Positions 31,883-38,467 of a stretch of 41,050 bases of DNA are shown piece by piece. The stretch comes from Humibacillus sp. (GTDB taxonomy: Bacteria > Actinomycetota > Actinomycetes > Actinomycetales > Dermatophilaceae), in the NCBI GenBank assembly GCA_030452985.1, contig JAKDLG010000025.1, positions 1 through 41,050 of the forward strand, given 5' to 3'. Numbering within the stretch: the stretch's first letter is position 1; every line of letters begins with the position of its first letter. A program made the translations under genes and the position numbers. The notes under the pieces are model-generated. The model was given only the letters and a program-made list of their open reading frames with translations. It had not been told where the DNA came from and made no database searches.

Positions 31883-32521
31883 TCAGACCGCAGCCCGGCC
31901 CAGCACCACCGCAGCCGGCAGGTCGCTCGGGTCGGCATCCGGCCACTGCGACGGCACCGGTCCCAGCTCGTGCAGCGCCGCCACCTGGGTGGCGCACCAG
32001 GGCGAGACGTCGACGCGGCCGGCGATGACGTCGGCCGCGAAGCCGACCCAGTCGACCCGACCGTGCCACCCCACCTCGGCGGCGTCGGGCTCCACCGACG
32101 CTCCCTCGCGCAGCCGGGCCACGAGCACGGGGCACAGCTCGTTCTCGACCACGTCGTTCATCTGCGCCCGGTAGGCGAAGTCGGCGAGCACGAGCCGCAC
32201 GTCGACGACGTCGTCGACCGCGATACCGAGCTCTCGATGCGCACGCCGGCGCACGGCATCCGCCAGGGATTCACCGGGCGCGGGATGCCCGCACACCGAG
32301 TTGGTGAGCACCCCGGGAAAGGTCGCCTTGTCGCTCGCGCGTCGGGTCACGAGCAGGTCACCGTCGTGGTCGAAGAGGTAGCACGAGAACCCCAGGTGCA
32401 GCGGTGTCGCGGCGTGGTGCACCCCGCTCTTGGCGGCCGTGCCGATCGCAGCGCCGTCGTCGGCAAGCAGCACGACCACCTCTGGTGCTGTGGGGGCGGC
32501 CTGGTCGAGAAGGTCCGTCAT
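31883..32521 (-). CDS. idi: isopentenyl-diphosphate delta-isomerase, type 1
   Basis: The 212-residue product belongs to the NUDIX-related type 1 IPP isomerases, which interconvert isopentenyl and dimethylallyl diphosphate for isoprenoid synthesis in the cytoplasm. The signatures are HLGFSCYLFDHDGDLLVTRR, FPGVLTNSVCGHPAPGES with the catalytic Cys (C77), the metal-binding HRELGI, and VVENELCPVLVA with the catalytic Glu. Residues 150-175 give the usual WVGFAADV segment. Nine upstream codons beyond the usual start are normal variation. It diverges from an FAD dehydrogenase across a four-copy repeat array and is followed by a strong hairpin. Confidence 0.93.
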   Translation of the reverse strand: MTDLLDQAAPTAPEVVVLLADDGAAIGTAAKSGVHHAATPLHLGFSCYLFDHDGDLLVTRRASDKATFPGVLTNSVCGHPAPGESLADAVRRRAHRELGIAVDDVVDVRLVLADFAYRAQMNDVVENELCPVLVARLREGASVEPDAAEVGWHGRVDWVGFAADVIAGRVDVSPWCATQVAALHELGPVPSQWPDADPSDLPAAVVLGRAAV

Positions 32522-32570
32522 GGCCCCACTCTAAGGATGACCGGGTAGGTTTCGTCGCAACGCCCAGCCC

Positions 32571-32640
32571 GCAACACACCGAGCAGTCGGCAACACACCG
32601 GGTTGTTCCTCGGTGTGTTGGCTGTTTCTCGGTGTGTTGC
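32571..32640. repeat. four-copy CAACACACCG array between divergent genes
   Basis: CAACACACCG occurs at 32572-32581 and 32591-32600, and inverted as CGGTGTGTTG at 32611-32620 and 32630-32639. Centre spacings are 19, 20 and 19 bp, about two helical turns. The outermost 13 bases, GCAACACACCGAG (32571-32583), are exactly complementary to 32628-32640, so the array is a nested palindrome. It sits 50 bp from the idi start and 51 bp from the FAD dehydrogenase start. Confidence 0.75.
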
Positions 32641-32690
32641 GCGTAGGTCGCCGTGGGCGGCGGGTCGGGCTCGAGAGCAGGGAGAACGTG

Positions 32691-34337
32691 ATGGGAACCG
32701 ACGTCGTCGTCGTGGGCGCAGGGCTGGCCGGGCTGGTCGCGACCGCCGAGCTGGCGGATGCCGGTAAGCACGTCGTGCTGCTCGACCAGGAGGGCGCGGC
32801 GAGCCTCGGCGGGCAGGCCTGGTGGAGCTTCGGCGGCCTGTTCCTCGTCGACTCCCCCGAGCAACGGCGCCTCGGGGTCAGGGACAGCCTCGAGCTGGCC
32901 ACCCAGGACTGGTTCGGCTCCGCCGCGTTCGACCGCGCGGAGGACTACTGGCCGAGGCGCTGGGCCGAGGCCTACCTGAACTTCGCGGCGGGCGAGAAGC
33001 GGGCCTGGCTGCACGAGCAGGGCCTGCGCCTCTTTCCGGTCGTCGGCTGGGCCGAGCGGGGCGACGGGCGGGCCGACGGGCACGGCAACTCGGTGCCGCG
33101 CTTCCACGTGACGTGGGGAACCGGGCCCGGGGTGGTCGAACCGTTCGAGCGCCGGGTGCGCGAGGCGGTCGCCCGTGGACAGGTGACTCTCGCCTTTCGT
33201 CATCGCGTCGACGACCTCGTACTGAGCGGCGGCCAGGTCACCGGCGTACGCGGCGCGGTTCTGGAGGATGACGGCGCTGCACGAGGGGAGGCCAGCACCC
33301 GCACCGAGGTCGGCGAGTTCGAGATCTCGGCCCAGGCCGTGGTCGTCACCAGTGGCGGCATCGGGGGCAACCTCGACCTCGTGCGACGCGCGTGGCCGGC
33401 CCGGCTCGGTCAGGCGCCGGCGAACATGGTGGCCGGTGTGCCCGCCCACGTCGACGGCCGCATGCTCGGCATCACCCGCACGGCGGGAGGCAACGTCATC
33501 AACGCCGACCGGATGTGGCACTACACCGAGGGCCTGCGCAACTGGGACCCGGTGTGGGACAACCACGGCATCCGCATCCTGCCCGGCCCGTCGTCGCTCT
33601 GGCTCGACGCGGCCGGTCGCCGGTTCCCGGCGCCGTTCTTTCCGGGGTTCGACACACTCGGCACCCTGGGGCACATCATGCGCTCCGGCCACGACTACTC
33701 GTGGTTCGTGCTCACCCAGCGCATCATCGAGAAGGAGTTCGCCCTGTCGGGGTCGGAGCAGAACCCTGACCTCACCGGCAAGAACGTGGGTCAGGTGCTC
33801 GGACGCCTCAAGCCGGGTGCCCCGGGGCCCGTCGACGCGTTCCTGCGCCACGGTGCCGACTTCGTCATGGCCTCGGGTGTCGGCGAGCTGGTGCGCAGGA
33901 TGAACGCCCTCACCGGTGACGACCTCATCGACGAGGACGCCCTGCGCCGCACCATCGTGGCCCGCGACAACGAGATCGCGAACGACTTCACCAAGGACGC
34001 GCAGATCACCGCGATCCGCGGCGCGCGAAACTACCGTGGTGACAAGCTGATTCGAGTGGCCCCACCGCACCGGCTGCTCGACCCGAAGGCAGGGCCCCTG
34101 ATCGCGGTGCGGCTCAATATCCTCAGCCGAAAGACCCTCGGGGGCCTCGAGACCGACCTCTCCGGACGCGTCCTGCGACCTGGCGGCGAGCCGCTGCCCG
34201 GCGTCTACGCGGCGGGCGAGGTCAGCGGCTTCGGAGGCGGAGGCATGCACGGCTACAACTCCCTCGAGGGGACCTTTCTCGGCGGCTGCATCTTCAGCGG
34301 CCGGGTCGCCGGGCGGGCCGCAGCCGCCGCCCTCTAA
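32691..34337 (+). CDS. FAD-binding dehydrogenase (fumarate reductase/3-ketosteroid dehydrogenase-like)
   Basis: The 548-residue product starts at the ATG at 32691 with AGGGAGAA upstream. The N-terminal VVVVGAGLAGLVATAELADA is the GxGxxG dinucleotide-binding fold and ends in an acidic strand VVLLDQE. A long cap domain follows. The C-terminal GVYAAGEVSGFGGGGMHGYN then LEGTFLGGCIFSGRVAG is the FAD-closing segment typical of the FAD_binding_2 group. Overall layout matches the actinobacterial 'FAD-binding dehydrogenase' relatives of 3-ketosteroid delta-1-dehydrogenase, but no substrate residues can be assigned with confidence. It is divergent from idi, and the 50-bp palindrome at 34361 follows. 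Confidence 0.87.
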   Translation: MGTDVVVVGAGLAGLVATAELADAGKHVVLLDQEGAASLGGQAWWSFGGLFLVDSPEQRRLGVRDSLELATQDWFGSAAFDRAEDYWPRRWAEAYLNFAAGEKRAWLHEQGLRLFPVVGWAERGDGRADGHGNSVPRFHVTWGTGPGVVEPFERRVREAVARGQVTLAFRHRVDDLVLSGGQVTGVRGAVLEDDGAARGEASTRTEVGEFEISAQAVVVTSGGIGGNLDLVRRAWPARLGQAPANMVAGVPAHVDGRMLGITRTAGGNVINADRMWHYTEGLRNWDPVWDNHGIRILPGPSSLWLDAAGRRFPAPFFPGFDTLGTLGHIMRSGHDYSWFVLTQRIIEKEFALSGSEQNPDLTGKNVGQVLGRLKPGAPGPVDAFLRHGADFVMASGVGELVRRMNALTGDDLIDEDALRRTIVARDNEIANDFTKDAQITAIRGARNYRGDKLIRVAPPHRLLDPKAGPLIAVRLNILSRKTLGGLETDLSGRVLRPGGEPLPGVYAAGEVSGFGGGGMHGYNSLEGTFLGGCIFSGRVAGRAAAAAL

Positions 34338-34360
34338 GGCTCCCGCTGACCCTCCCACCC

Positions 34361-34410
34361 TGGTTCGATGTATTCGACGGTCACCCGTGACCGTCGAATA
34401 CATCGAACCA
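34361..34410. terminator. 50-bp near-perfect palindrome, probable terminator
   Basis: Bases 34361-34384 (starting TGGTTCGATGTATTCGACGG) are exactly complementary to 34387-34410, with only CC in the centre. The RNA would fold into a hairpin of over 20 bp. It lies 23 nt past the FAD dehydrogenase stop and 22 nt before the NUDIX start. A terminator is the simplest reading; a large operator for the NUDIX gene is possible. The arms are much richer in A and T than the neighbourhood. Confidence 0.7.
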
Positions 34411-34432
34411 AAGACTGTCAGAGGATGAGCCG

Positions 34433-34900
34433 GTGACTCCGGAGCCGATTCACCGCACGACCGCACGCGTGATCCCCGTCAACGACGCCGGAGAGGTGCT
34501 GTTGCTGCGGGGTCACGACCCGGCCCGTCCCGACCAGCCCTACTGGTTCAGCATCGGCGGCGGCACGGAGCCGGGCGAGACACCCCCCGAGACCGCGGTT
34601 CGCGAGCTGTTCGAGGAGACCGGCATCCGGGCCGGCGTCGACCAGCTCGGCGACCCCTTCCACCGCGGCCGGCACGACTACTCCTACGACGGGGCCAGGT
34701 ACGTGGCCCACTCCACCTTCTTCGCGTTGGCCCTCGGCGCCGTCGAGCTCACCTTCGAGGGCGCCGGAGAGAACGAGGTCGTCACCGGCGCCGGCTGGTT
34801 CACCCCCGACGACCTCGAGCACGTGCCGTTGTCGAACCGGACTCTTCCCGACGTGGCCCGCCGCGCCATCGCCCACCTGCGGTCGAGGGCCAACGACTGA
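34433..34900 (+). CDS. NUDIX hydrolase
   Basis: The 155-residue product from the GTG at 34433 (GAGGA upstream) has a complete NUDIX box at 43-65: G43, E49, R57-E58, E61-E62, G64 in the pattern GX5EX7REUXEEXGU. The N-terminal TARVIPVNDAGEVLLLRGHD and later FFALALGAVELTFEGAGENE with WFTPDDLEHVPL complete the fold. Such enzymes hydrolyse nucleoside diphosphates linked to another group. The substrate is not evident. It converges on the DNA polymerase IV gene. Confidence 0.9.
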   Translation: MTPEPIHRTTARVIPVNDAGEVLLLRGHDPARPDQPYWFSIGGGTEPGETPPETAVRELFEETGIRAGVDQLGDPFHRGRHDYSYDGARYVAHSTFFALALGAVELTFEGAGENEVVTGAGWFTPDDLEHVPLSNRTLPDVARRAIAHLRSRAND

Positions 34901-34937
34901 GCAACGCGATCCGATTCCCGGCGGCCTGCTTCCCGGG

Positions 34938-36014
34938 TCAGAGGCGGCCTCGGATCGGGGTGCGCTCGGCGGGATCTCCACCGTCGGGCATGACCATCTC
35001 GGCGCGCACTCCGAGCAGCCGCACCTCACGGTCCGGGTCGAGACGCTCGGCCAGCGCCAGGGCCGCCGCGATGACGTCGCCTCGGTCGGTCGTGGGCGCG
35101 GCCAGCTTCTTGGCCTTGGTCGAGGTGAAGAAGGGCGCGTAGCGAACCTTGAGCGTCACCCTGAAGACGGGTCGCCCGTCGGCTGCCGTGTCGTCGAAGG
35201 CCTGCGACGTGAGCTCCCGCACGGCAGCCGCGACCTCGTCGGGGGTCGTGAGGTTGCGCTGGTAGGTCGTCTCGCGGCTGTGGCCCCGGGCGATCCACGG
35301 GCTGTCGTCGACCACGGTGCTGCCGATCCCCCGACCGAGCTGGCCGTACCAGACCCCCATGCGTGGGCCGAACTCCCCTACCAACACAGGCTCGTCGGCG
35401 TCGGCCAGCTGTCGGACGGTGTCGATCCCGTGCTTCGACAGCCGTTGTGACACCTTCGAGCCCACCCCCCACAGCTCGATGGTGGGCAGCTCGCCCATCA
35501 CCTCGAACCAGTTGTCGGCCGTCAGCCGGAACACCCCTCGGGGCTTGCCGAAGTCGGTGGCGATCTTCGCCCGCACCTTGTTGTCGCCGATCCCGACGGA
35601 ACAGTGCAGTCGGGTCGAATCGAGCACCGTCGCCTGCGCGCGACGCGCGAACGCCTCGGGGTCATCGCTCTCGACCCCGAGGAACGCCTCGTCCCAGCCG
35701 AGCACCTCGACCACCACCCCGAGCGACCGCAGGCTGTCCATCACCTGCTCGGACGCGGCCAGGTAGGCGGGGGCGTCGACGGGAAGGATGACCGCATCCG
35801 GCGCCTTGCGCGCGGCCAGACGCAGCGGCATCCCTGACCCGACGCCGTAGCGGCGCGCCTCGTACGACGCGGTAGAAACGACGGCGCGCTCAGTGGGGTC
35901 ACCGCGTCCCCCGACGATGACCGGCAGGCCCGAGAGCTCAGGGCGTCGCAGCACCTCGACGGCGGCGATGAACTGGTCGAGGTCGACGTGCAGCACCCAC
36001 GGCGTCGCGCCCAT
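34938..36014 (-). CDS. dinB: DNA polymerase IV (Y-family)
   Basis: The 358-residue product has the Y-family catalytic residues: D11 in LHVDLDQFIAAVE and D108-E109 in GWDEAFLG. CSVGIGDNKVRAKIATDFGKPRG is the palm segment before the two helix-hairpin-helix parts (ELWGVGSKVSQRLSKHGIDT). The little-finger domain follows from about 240, with HSRETTYQRNLTTP at its start. A usual beta-clamp peptide (QxxLF) is not visible at the C-terminus, which ends TPIRGRL. It carries out translesion synthesis past damaged bases. AGGAGC precedes the ATG. The gene is 9 nt downstream of a small membrane protein gene. I found no LexA-type box nearby. Confidence 0.92.
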   Translation of the reverse strand: MGATPWVLHVDLDQFIAAVEVLRRPELSGLPVIVGGRGDPTERAVVSTASYEARRYGVGSGMPLRLAARKAPDAVILPVDAPAYLAASEQVMDSLRSLGVVVEVLGWDEAFLGVESDDPEAFARRAQATVLDSTRLHCSVGIGDNKVRAKIATDFGKPRGVFRLTADNWFEVMGELPTIELWGVGSKVSQRLSKHGIDTVRQLADADEPVLVGEFGPRMGVWYGQLGRGIGSTVVDDSPWIARGHSRETTYQRNLTTPDEVAAAVRELTSQAFDDTAADGRPVFRVTLKVRYAPFFTSTKAKKLAAPTTDRGDVIAAALALAERLDPDREVRLLGVRAEMVMPDGGDPAERTPIRGRL

Positions 36015-36023
36015 GCTCCTGGG

Positions 36024-36353
36024 TCACCCAGGCCGTGGGCCGCGTGTCTTCGCGGGCTCGGTCGGCGCCGACCCGCCCGCCCCGTCGTGACCGGTGGCCC
36101 TCGAGGGAGTGACGCGGTCGGGGCCACGTCGCGCGGTGGCGCTGCGGCGCTCCGCCGCATCCTGCTCACCGGCCGCGGTCATGATGCCGCGATAGACCAA
36201 GAACGCGGTCAGGGCGGTGACCAGCCACGCGCCGCCCGCGAGCGCGACCGAGTCGTGCCCCCCACCGACCTCGGAGCCGAGCAGGTGCAGCCCAGCAGCG
36301 ACCGCCCCGGTGACCACGGCCGCGACGAACCAGATCAGGCTCTCCCGCGTCAT
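36024..36353 (-). CDS. small two-helix membrane protein, co-transcribed with dinB
   Basis: From the ATG at 36353 the product has 109 residues. It has two hydrophobic helices (LIWFVAAVVTGAVAAGLHLL and LAGGAWLVTALTAFLVYRG) separated by a short EVGGGHDS loop, then a basic, Pro/Ser-rich cytoplasmic tail. Longer in-frame versions overlap unrelated genes and have no ribosome site. It ends 9 nt before the dinB start, and the dinB Shine-Dalgarno lies in the gap. I know no function for it. Confidence 0.6.
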   Translation of the reverse strand: MTRESLIWFVAAVVTGAVAAGLHLLGSEVGGGHDSVALAGGAWLVTALTAFLVYRGIMTAAGEQDAAERRSATARRGPDRVTPSRATGHDGAGGSAPTEPAKTRGPRPG

Positions 36354-36470
36354 CGACGTTCCCACCTCGCCACTCTCGCACAGGCGCGACATCACCGGGC
36401 GCAACCCGGCCGCCGGCGCGGTCAACCGGCGGATGCCGTTCCGTGCCCGACGCACCGTACTCTGAAGCCC

Positions 36471-36659
36471 ATGAACCGACCCTTCCTCGTCGCCATCGGC
36501 GTCCTGCTGTTCCTGACGGGATGCCTCTGGACGCTCCAGGGTCTGGGGGTCGTCGGCGGCAGCGCCATGTCGGGCAACACCGTGTGGGCGATCATCGGCC
36601 CGGTCGTCGCCCTGCTCGGTGTGCTGCTTGCCGTCCGTTCCTCCCGCGGGATGCGCTGA
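36471..36659 (+). CDS. small conserved membrane protein (62 aa)
   Basis: This frame encodes 62 residues starting MNRPFLVAIGVLLFLTGCLW, with two hydrophobic helices around a short GVVGGSAMSGNT loop and a basic end (VRSSRGMR). Very similar proteins (ATG-MNRPxLVxxGxLLxLxGxLWxLQGLG) occur widely in actinobacteria. TACTCT at 36458-36463 lies 7 nt before the ATG and no Shine-Dalgarno is seen, so the mRNA is probably leaderless. The Cys in LTGCLW resembles a lipobox but the helix continues past it. Confidence 0.75.
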   Translation: MNRPFLVAIGVLLFLTGCLWTLQGLGVVGGSAMSGNTVWAIIGPVVALLGVLLAVRSSRGMR

Positions 36660-36702
36660 CCTCCCACCGGCCCGCACCAGACCGGCCCGAGCACCCGCCG
36701 CG

Positions 36703-37296
36703 TCAGGGCCCTTCGTGGCTCTGGTGGTCCTCGTGACTCTGCTGCCCCGCTCGCCCACGCGGTTCCGCCTGGCCCTCCCACGGCAACGCCTCGTCGTGCG
36801 CGGCGGGATCGAGGGGGATGACGATGATGGGATGGTGCTGTCGATGCGCCAGGTGCACCGCGACCGAACCGTTGAAGAACTCGAGGGCGCCGCTGCGCAG
36901 GCCGCGTTCCCTGGTGCCGACGACGATGGCCACGGCGTCGAGCTCGTCGGCCAGGGTGGCGAGCTCGTGAGCGGGGTCGCCGGCCAGTGCGCGCAGGCGC
37001 CACTGGACGCCCGACGGCTCCAGCAGCTCGCGTACGTGGTCGGCGAGCTTGGGGTCGACGACCTCCTCGACGACCTCCGGATCATCTGCGTCGATCGAGA
37101 AGGCGGCCACGATTCCCACGGGATCGTGACGAACCGTGTACCTCGTGTTGTCGACCGTGGCGAGCACCAGCTGGGCGTCGAGTCGTTGGGCGAACTTCAA
37201 GGCTCCGCGCAGCACGCCGTCGGGTTGGCCCTTCTTGACCCCGACGACGAGCACCGACGTGGGCTCTTCGCCCGGGGCCCGCTGTTGACCGGTCAT
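36703..37296 (-). CDS. universal stress protein (UspA family)
   Basis: The 197-residue product starts at the ATG at 37296 (AAGGA upstream); an in-frame start at 37416 would run through the fluoride riboswitch region and is rejected. The Usp fold is clear: SVLVVGVKKGQPDGVLRGAL as first strand and helix, and VVGTRERGLRSGALEFFNGS as the ATP-binding G-2x-G-9x-G(S) loop, followed by VAVHLAHRQHHPIIVIP. Such proteins act in stress survival and often bind ATP. The His/Glu-rich C-terminal tail (about 25 residues) is extra. It converges with the small membrane protein gene. Confidence 0.88.
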   Translation of the reverse strand: MTGQQRAPGEEPTSVLVVGVKKGQPDGVLRGALKFAQRLDAQLVLATVDNTRYTVRHDPVGIVAAFSIDADDPEVVEEVVDPKLADHVRELLEPSGVQWRLRALAGDPAHELATLADELDAVAIVVGTRERGLRSGALEFFNGSVAVHLAHRQHHPIIVIPLDPAAHDEALPWEGQAEPRGRAGQQSHEDHQSHEGP

Positions 37297-37388
37297 GGTC
37301 CTTGCTACCACGACGCCGACCGTGAGGGTAGGTGCGGTGGGCAGCGCACATGGCGGGCACTCACAGTGCCTCGTGTAGCCTCGCAGAC

Positions 37389-37452
37389 CAGGTGATGGAT
37401 CCCACCTGAGCGACACCGCCCGAACCGCCCTGTTGGCTGATGGTTCCTACCG
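37389..37452 (+). ncRNA. fluoride riboswitch (crcB motif)
   Basis: The stretch reads CAGGTGATGGATCCCACCTG (37389-37408), then a spacer with ACCGCC (37415-37420), then GGCTGATGGTTCCTACC (37435-37451). This is the crcB-motif consensus: a GG.GATGG loop hairpin (AGGTG/CACCT stem), a second stem, and the conserved GGCUGAUGrYUCCUAC end, with GGA/TCC available for the pseudoknot. It lies 31 nt before the first of two fluoride channel genes. Fluoride binding would be expected to switch their expression on. The UspA gene on the other side is transcribed away. Confidence 0.87.
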
Positions 37453-37482
37453 AAACTCCGAGCGAGCGAAGGTGGGCAGCGC

Positions 37483-38031
37483 GTGCAAGACCCTCACCCC
37501 CAAGGTGATTCGGGCGACGGCGAGGTCAACAGCGACCAGCTGCCCCTTGACCCCGACGTGGAGGTCGACGACGTCATCAAGGGGGCCCGCCCACGGCCGG
37601 CGCATCTGCGTTGGGGGCCCATCGGTCTCGTCGCTGTCGGTGGTGCGCTGGGCACCGCGGCCCGCGAAGGCATGAGTCTCGCGCTCCCCCCGACCGGCGC
37701 GTTCCCCCTTGCCATCTTCCTGGTCAACGTGACCGGCGCGTTCGCTCTCGGCCTGCTGCTCGAGATGCTGCTGCGTCACGGCCCCGACCGAGGGCTCCGC
37801 CGGTCGTTGCGCCTGCTCGTCGGCACCGGCTTCATGGGCGGCTACACGACCTACAGCACTCTCGCCGTGGGGGCCGGGCAGTCCGTCATCTCGGGTCAGC
37901 CGGTGCTCGGTCTGGTCTACGCGTTCGTCAGTGTCGTGGTCGGTGCCGCCGCCGCCTTCGCCGGCATCGCGACGGGGGCCGAGGTGCACCGTCGGCGCGG
38001 GCCCGAGCGCGAGCGCGAGAGACGGTCATGA
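37483..38031 (+). CDS. crcB: fluoride ion channel CrcB/Fluc, first copy
   Basis: The 182-residue product starts at the GTG at 37483. After a hydrophilic, acidic N-terminal extension of about 40 residues come the four helices of Fluc: GPIGLVAVGGALGTAAREGM, FPLAIFLVNVTGAFALGLLL, LRLLVGTGFMGGYTTYSTLA and GLVYAFVSVVVGAAAAFAG. The conserved G..R.., NxxGxxxLG-type and GFMGGYTTYST motifs are present; the last holds the sodium-binding and fluoride-lining residues. Fluc channels export fluoride passively as dual-topology dimers. Because a second copy follows with an ATGA overlap, the two probably form an antiparallel heterodimer. Confidence 0.93.
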   Translation: MQDPHPQGDSGDGEVNSDQLPLDPDVEVDDVIKGARPRPAHLRWGPIGLVAVGGALGTAAREGMSLALPPTGAFPLAIFLVNVTGAFALGLLLEMLLRHGPDRGLRRSLRLLVGTGFMGGYTTYSTLAVGAGQSVISGQPVLGLVYAFVSVVVGAAAAFAGIATGAEVHRRRGPERERERRS

Positions 38032-38405
38032 GCCCCCTGGAGTTCGTGGCGGTCTGCGGCGGCGGTGGGCTGGGCGCCGTGCTGCGGTTCGTCGTCGACG
38101 GCCTGGTGCGCGAGCGGATCCGTTCCCCCTTCCCGTTCGGAACCGCGGTCATCAACCTCAGCGGTTCGCTGGTGCTCGGGTTTCTCACCGGTCTGACCCT
38201 CGCGGCCGTCGTCACGCCGACGTGGGCGCTGGTCGCCGGCACCGGGCTGATGGGCGGCTACACGACCTTCAGCACCGCCAGTGTCGAGACCATGCGCCTG
38301 CTCCAGACGCGTCGTTACGCCCTGGCCTTCGGCAACGGGCTCGTCGTGCTGGCCCTCACCGTGCTGCTCGGCCTGGTCGGGTTCTGGCTCGGCTCAGCGC
38401 TCTAG
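38028..38405 (+). CDS. crcB: fluoride ion channel CrcB/Fluc, second copy
   Basis: The ATG at 38028 overlaps the stop of the first copy (ATGA), giving a 125-residue protein of normal Fluc length. The motifs are VAVCGGGGLGAVLRFVVDGL, FGTAVINLSGSLVLGFLTGL, VAGTGLMGGYTTFSTASVET and ALTVLLGLVGFWLGSAL. Gene pairs of this kind make heterodimeric channels in which each subunit has one fixed orientation. Expression should follow the riboswitch at 37389-37452. Confidence 0.93.
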   Translation: MSPLEFVAVCGGGGLGAVLRFVVDGLVRERIRSPFPFGTAVINLSGSLVLGFLTGLTLAAVVTPTWALVAGTGLMGGYTTFSTASVETMRLLQTRRYALAFGNGLVVLALTVLLGLVGFWLGSAL

Positions 38406-38467
38406 CGAGCTTGATCGGGGTTGGGGCCGGCGAGCGGCATCCGGGCCATCGGCTCCGCGCTTTCGGA

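Noticed and set aside
32571..32640. CRISPR array
   Set aside because: Repeats are only 10 bp, two are inverted, spacers are about 9-10 bp, and there are no cas genes.
34361..34410. tRNA or attachment site
   Set aside because: TGGTTCGA resembles a T-arm, but the element is one symmetrical hairpin without a cloverleaf or CCA end, and no integrase is nearby.
32358..34466. Long minus-strand frame opposite the FAD dehydrogenase (702 codons)
   Set aside because: Shadow of a gene with clear FAD motifs; it also overlaps idi, the repeat array and the 50-bp palindrome.
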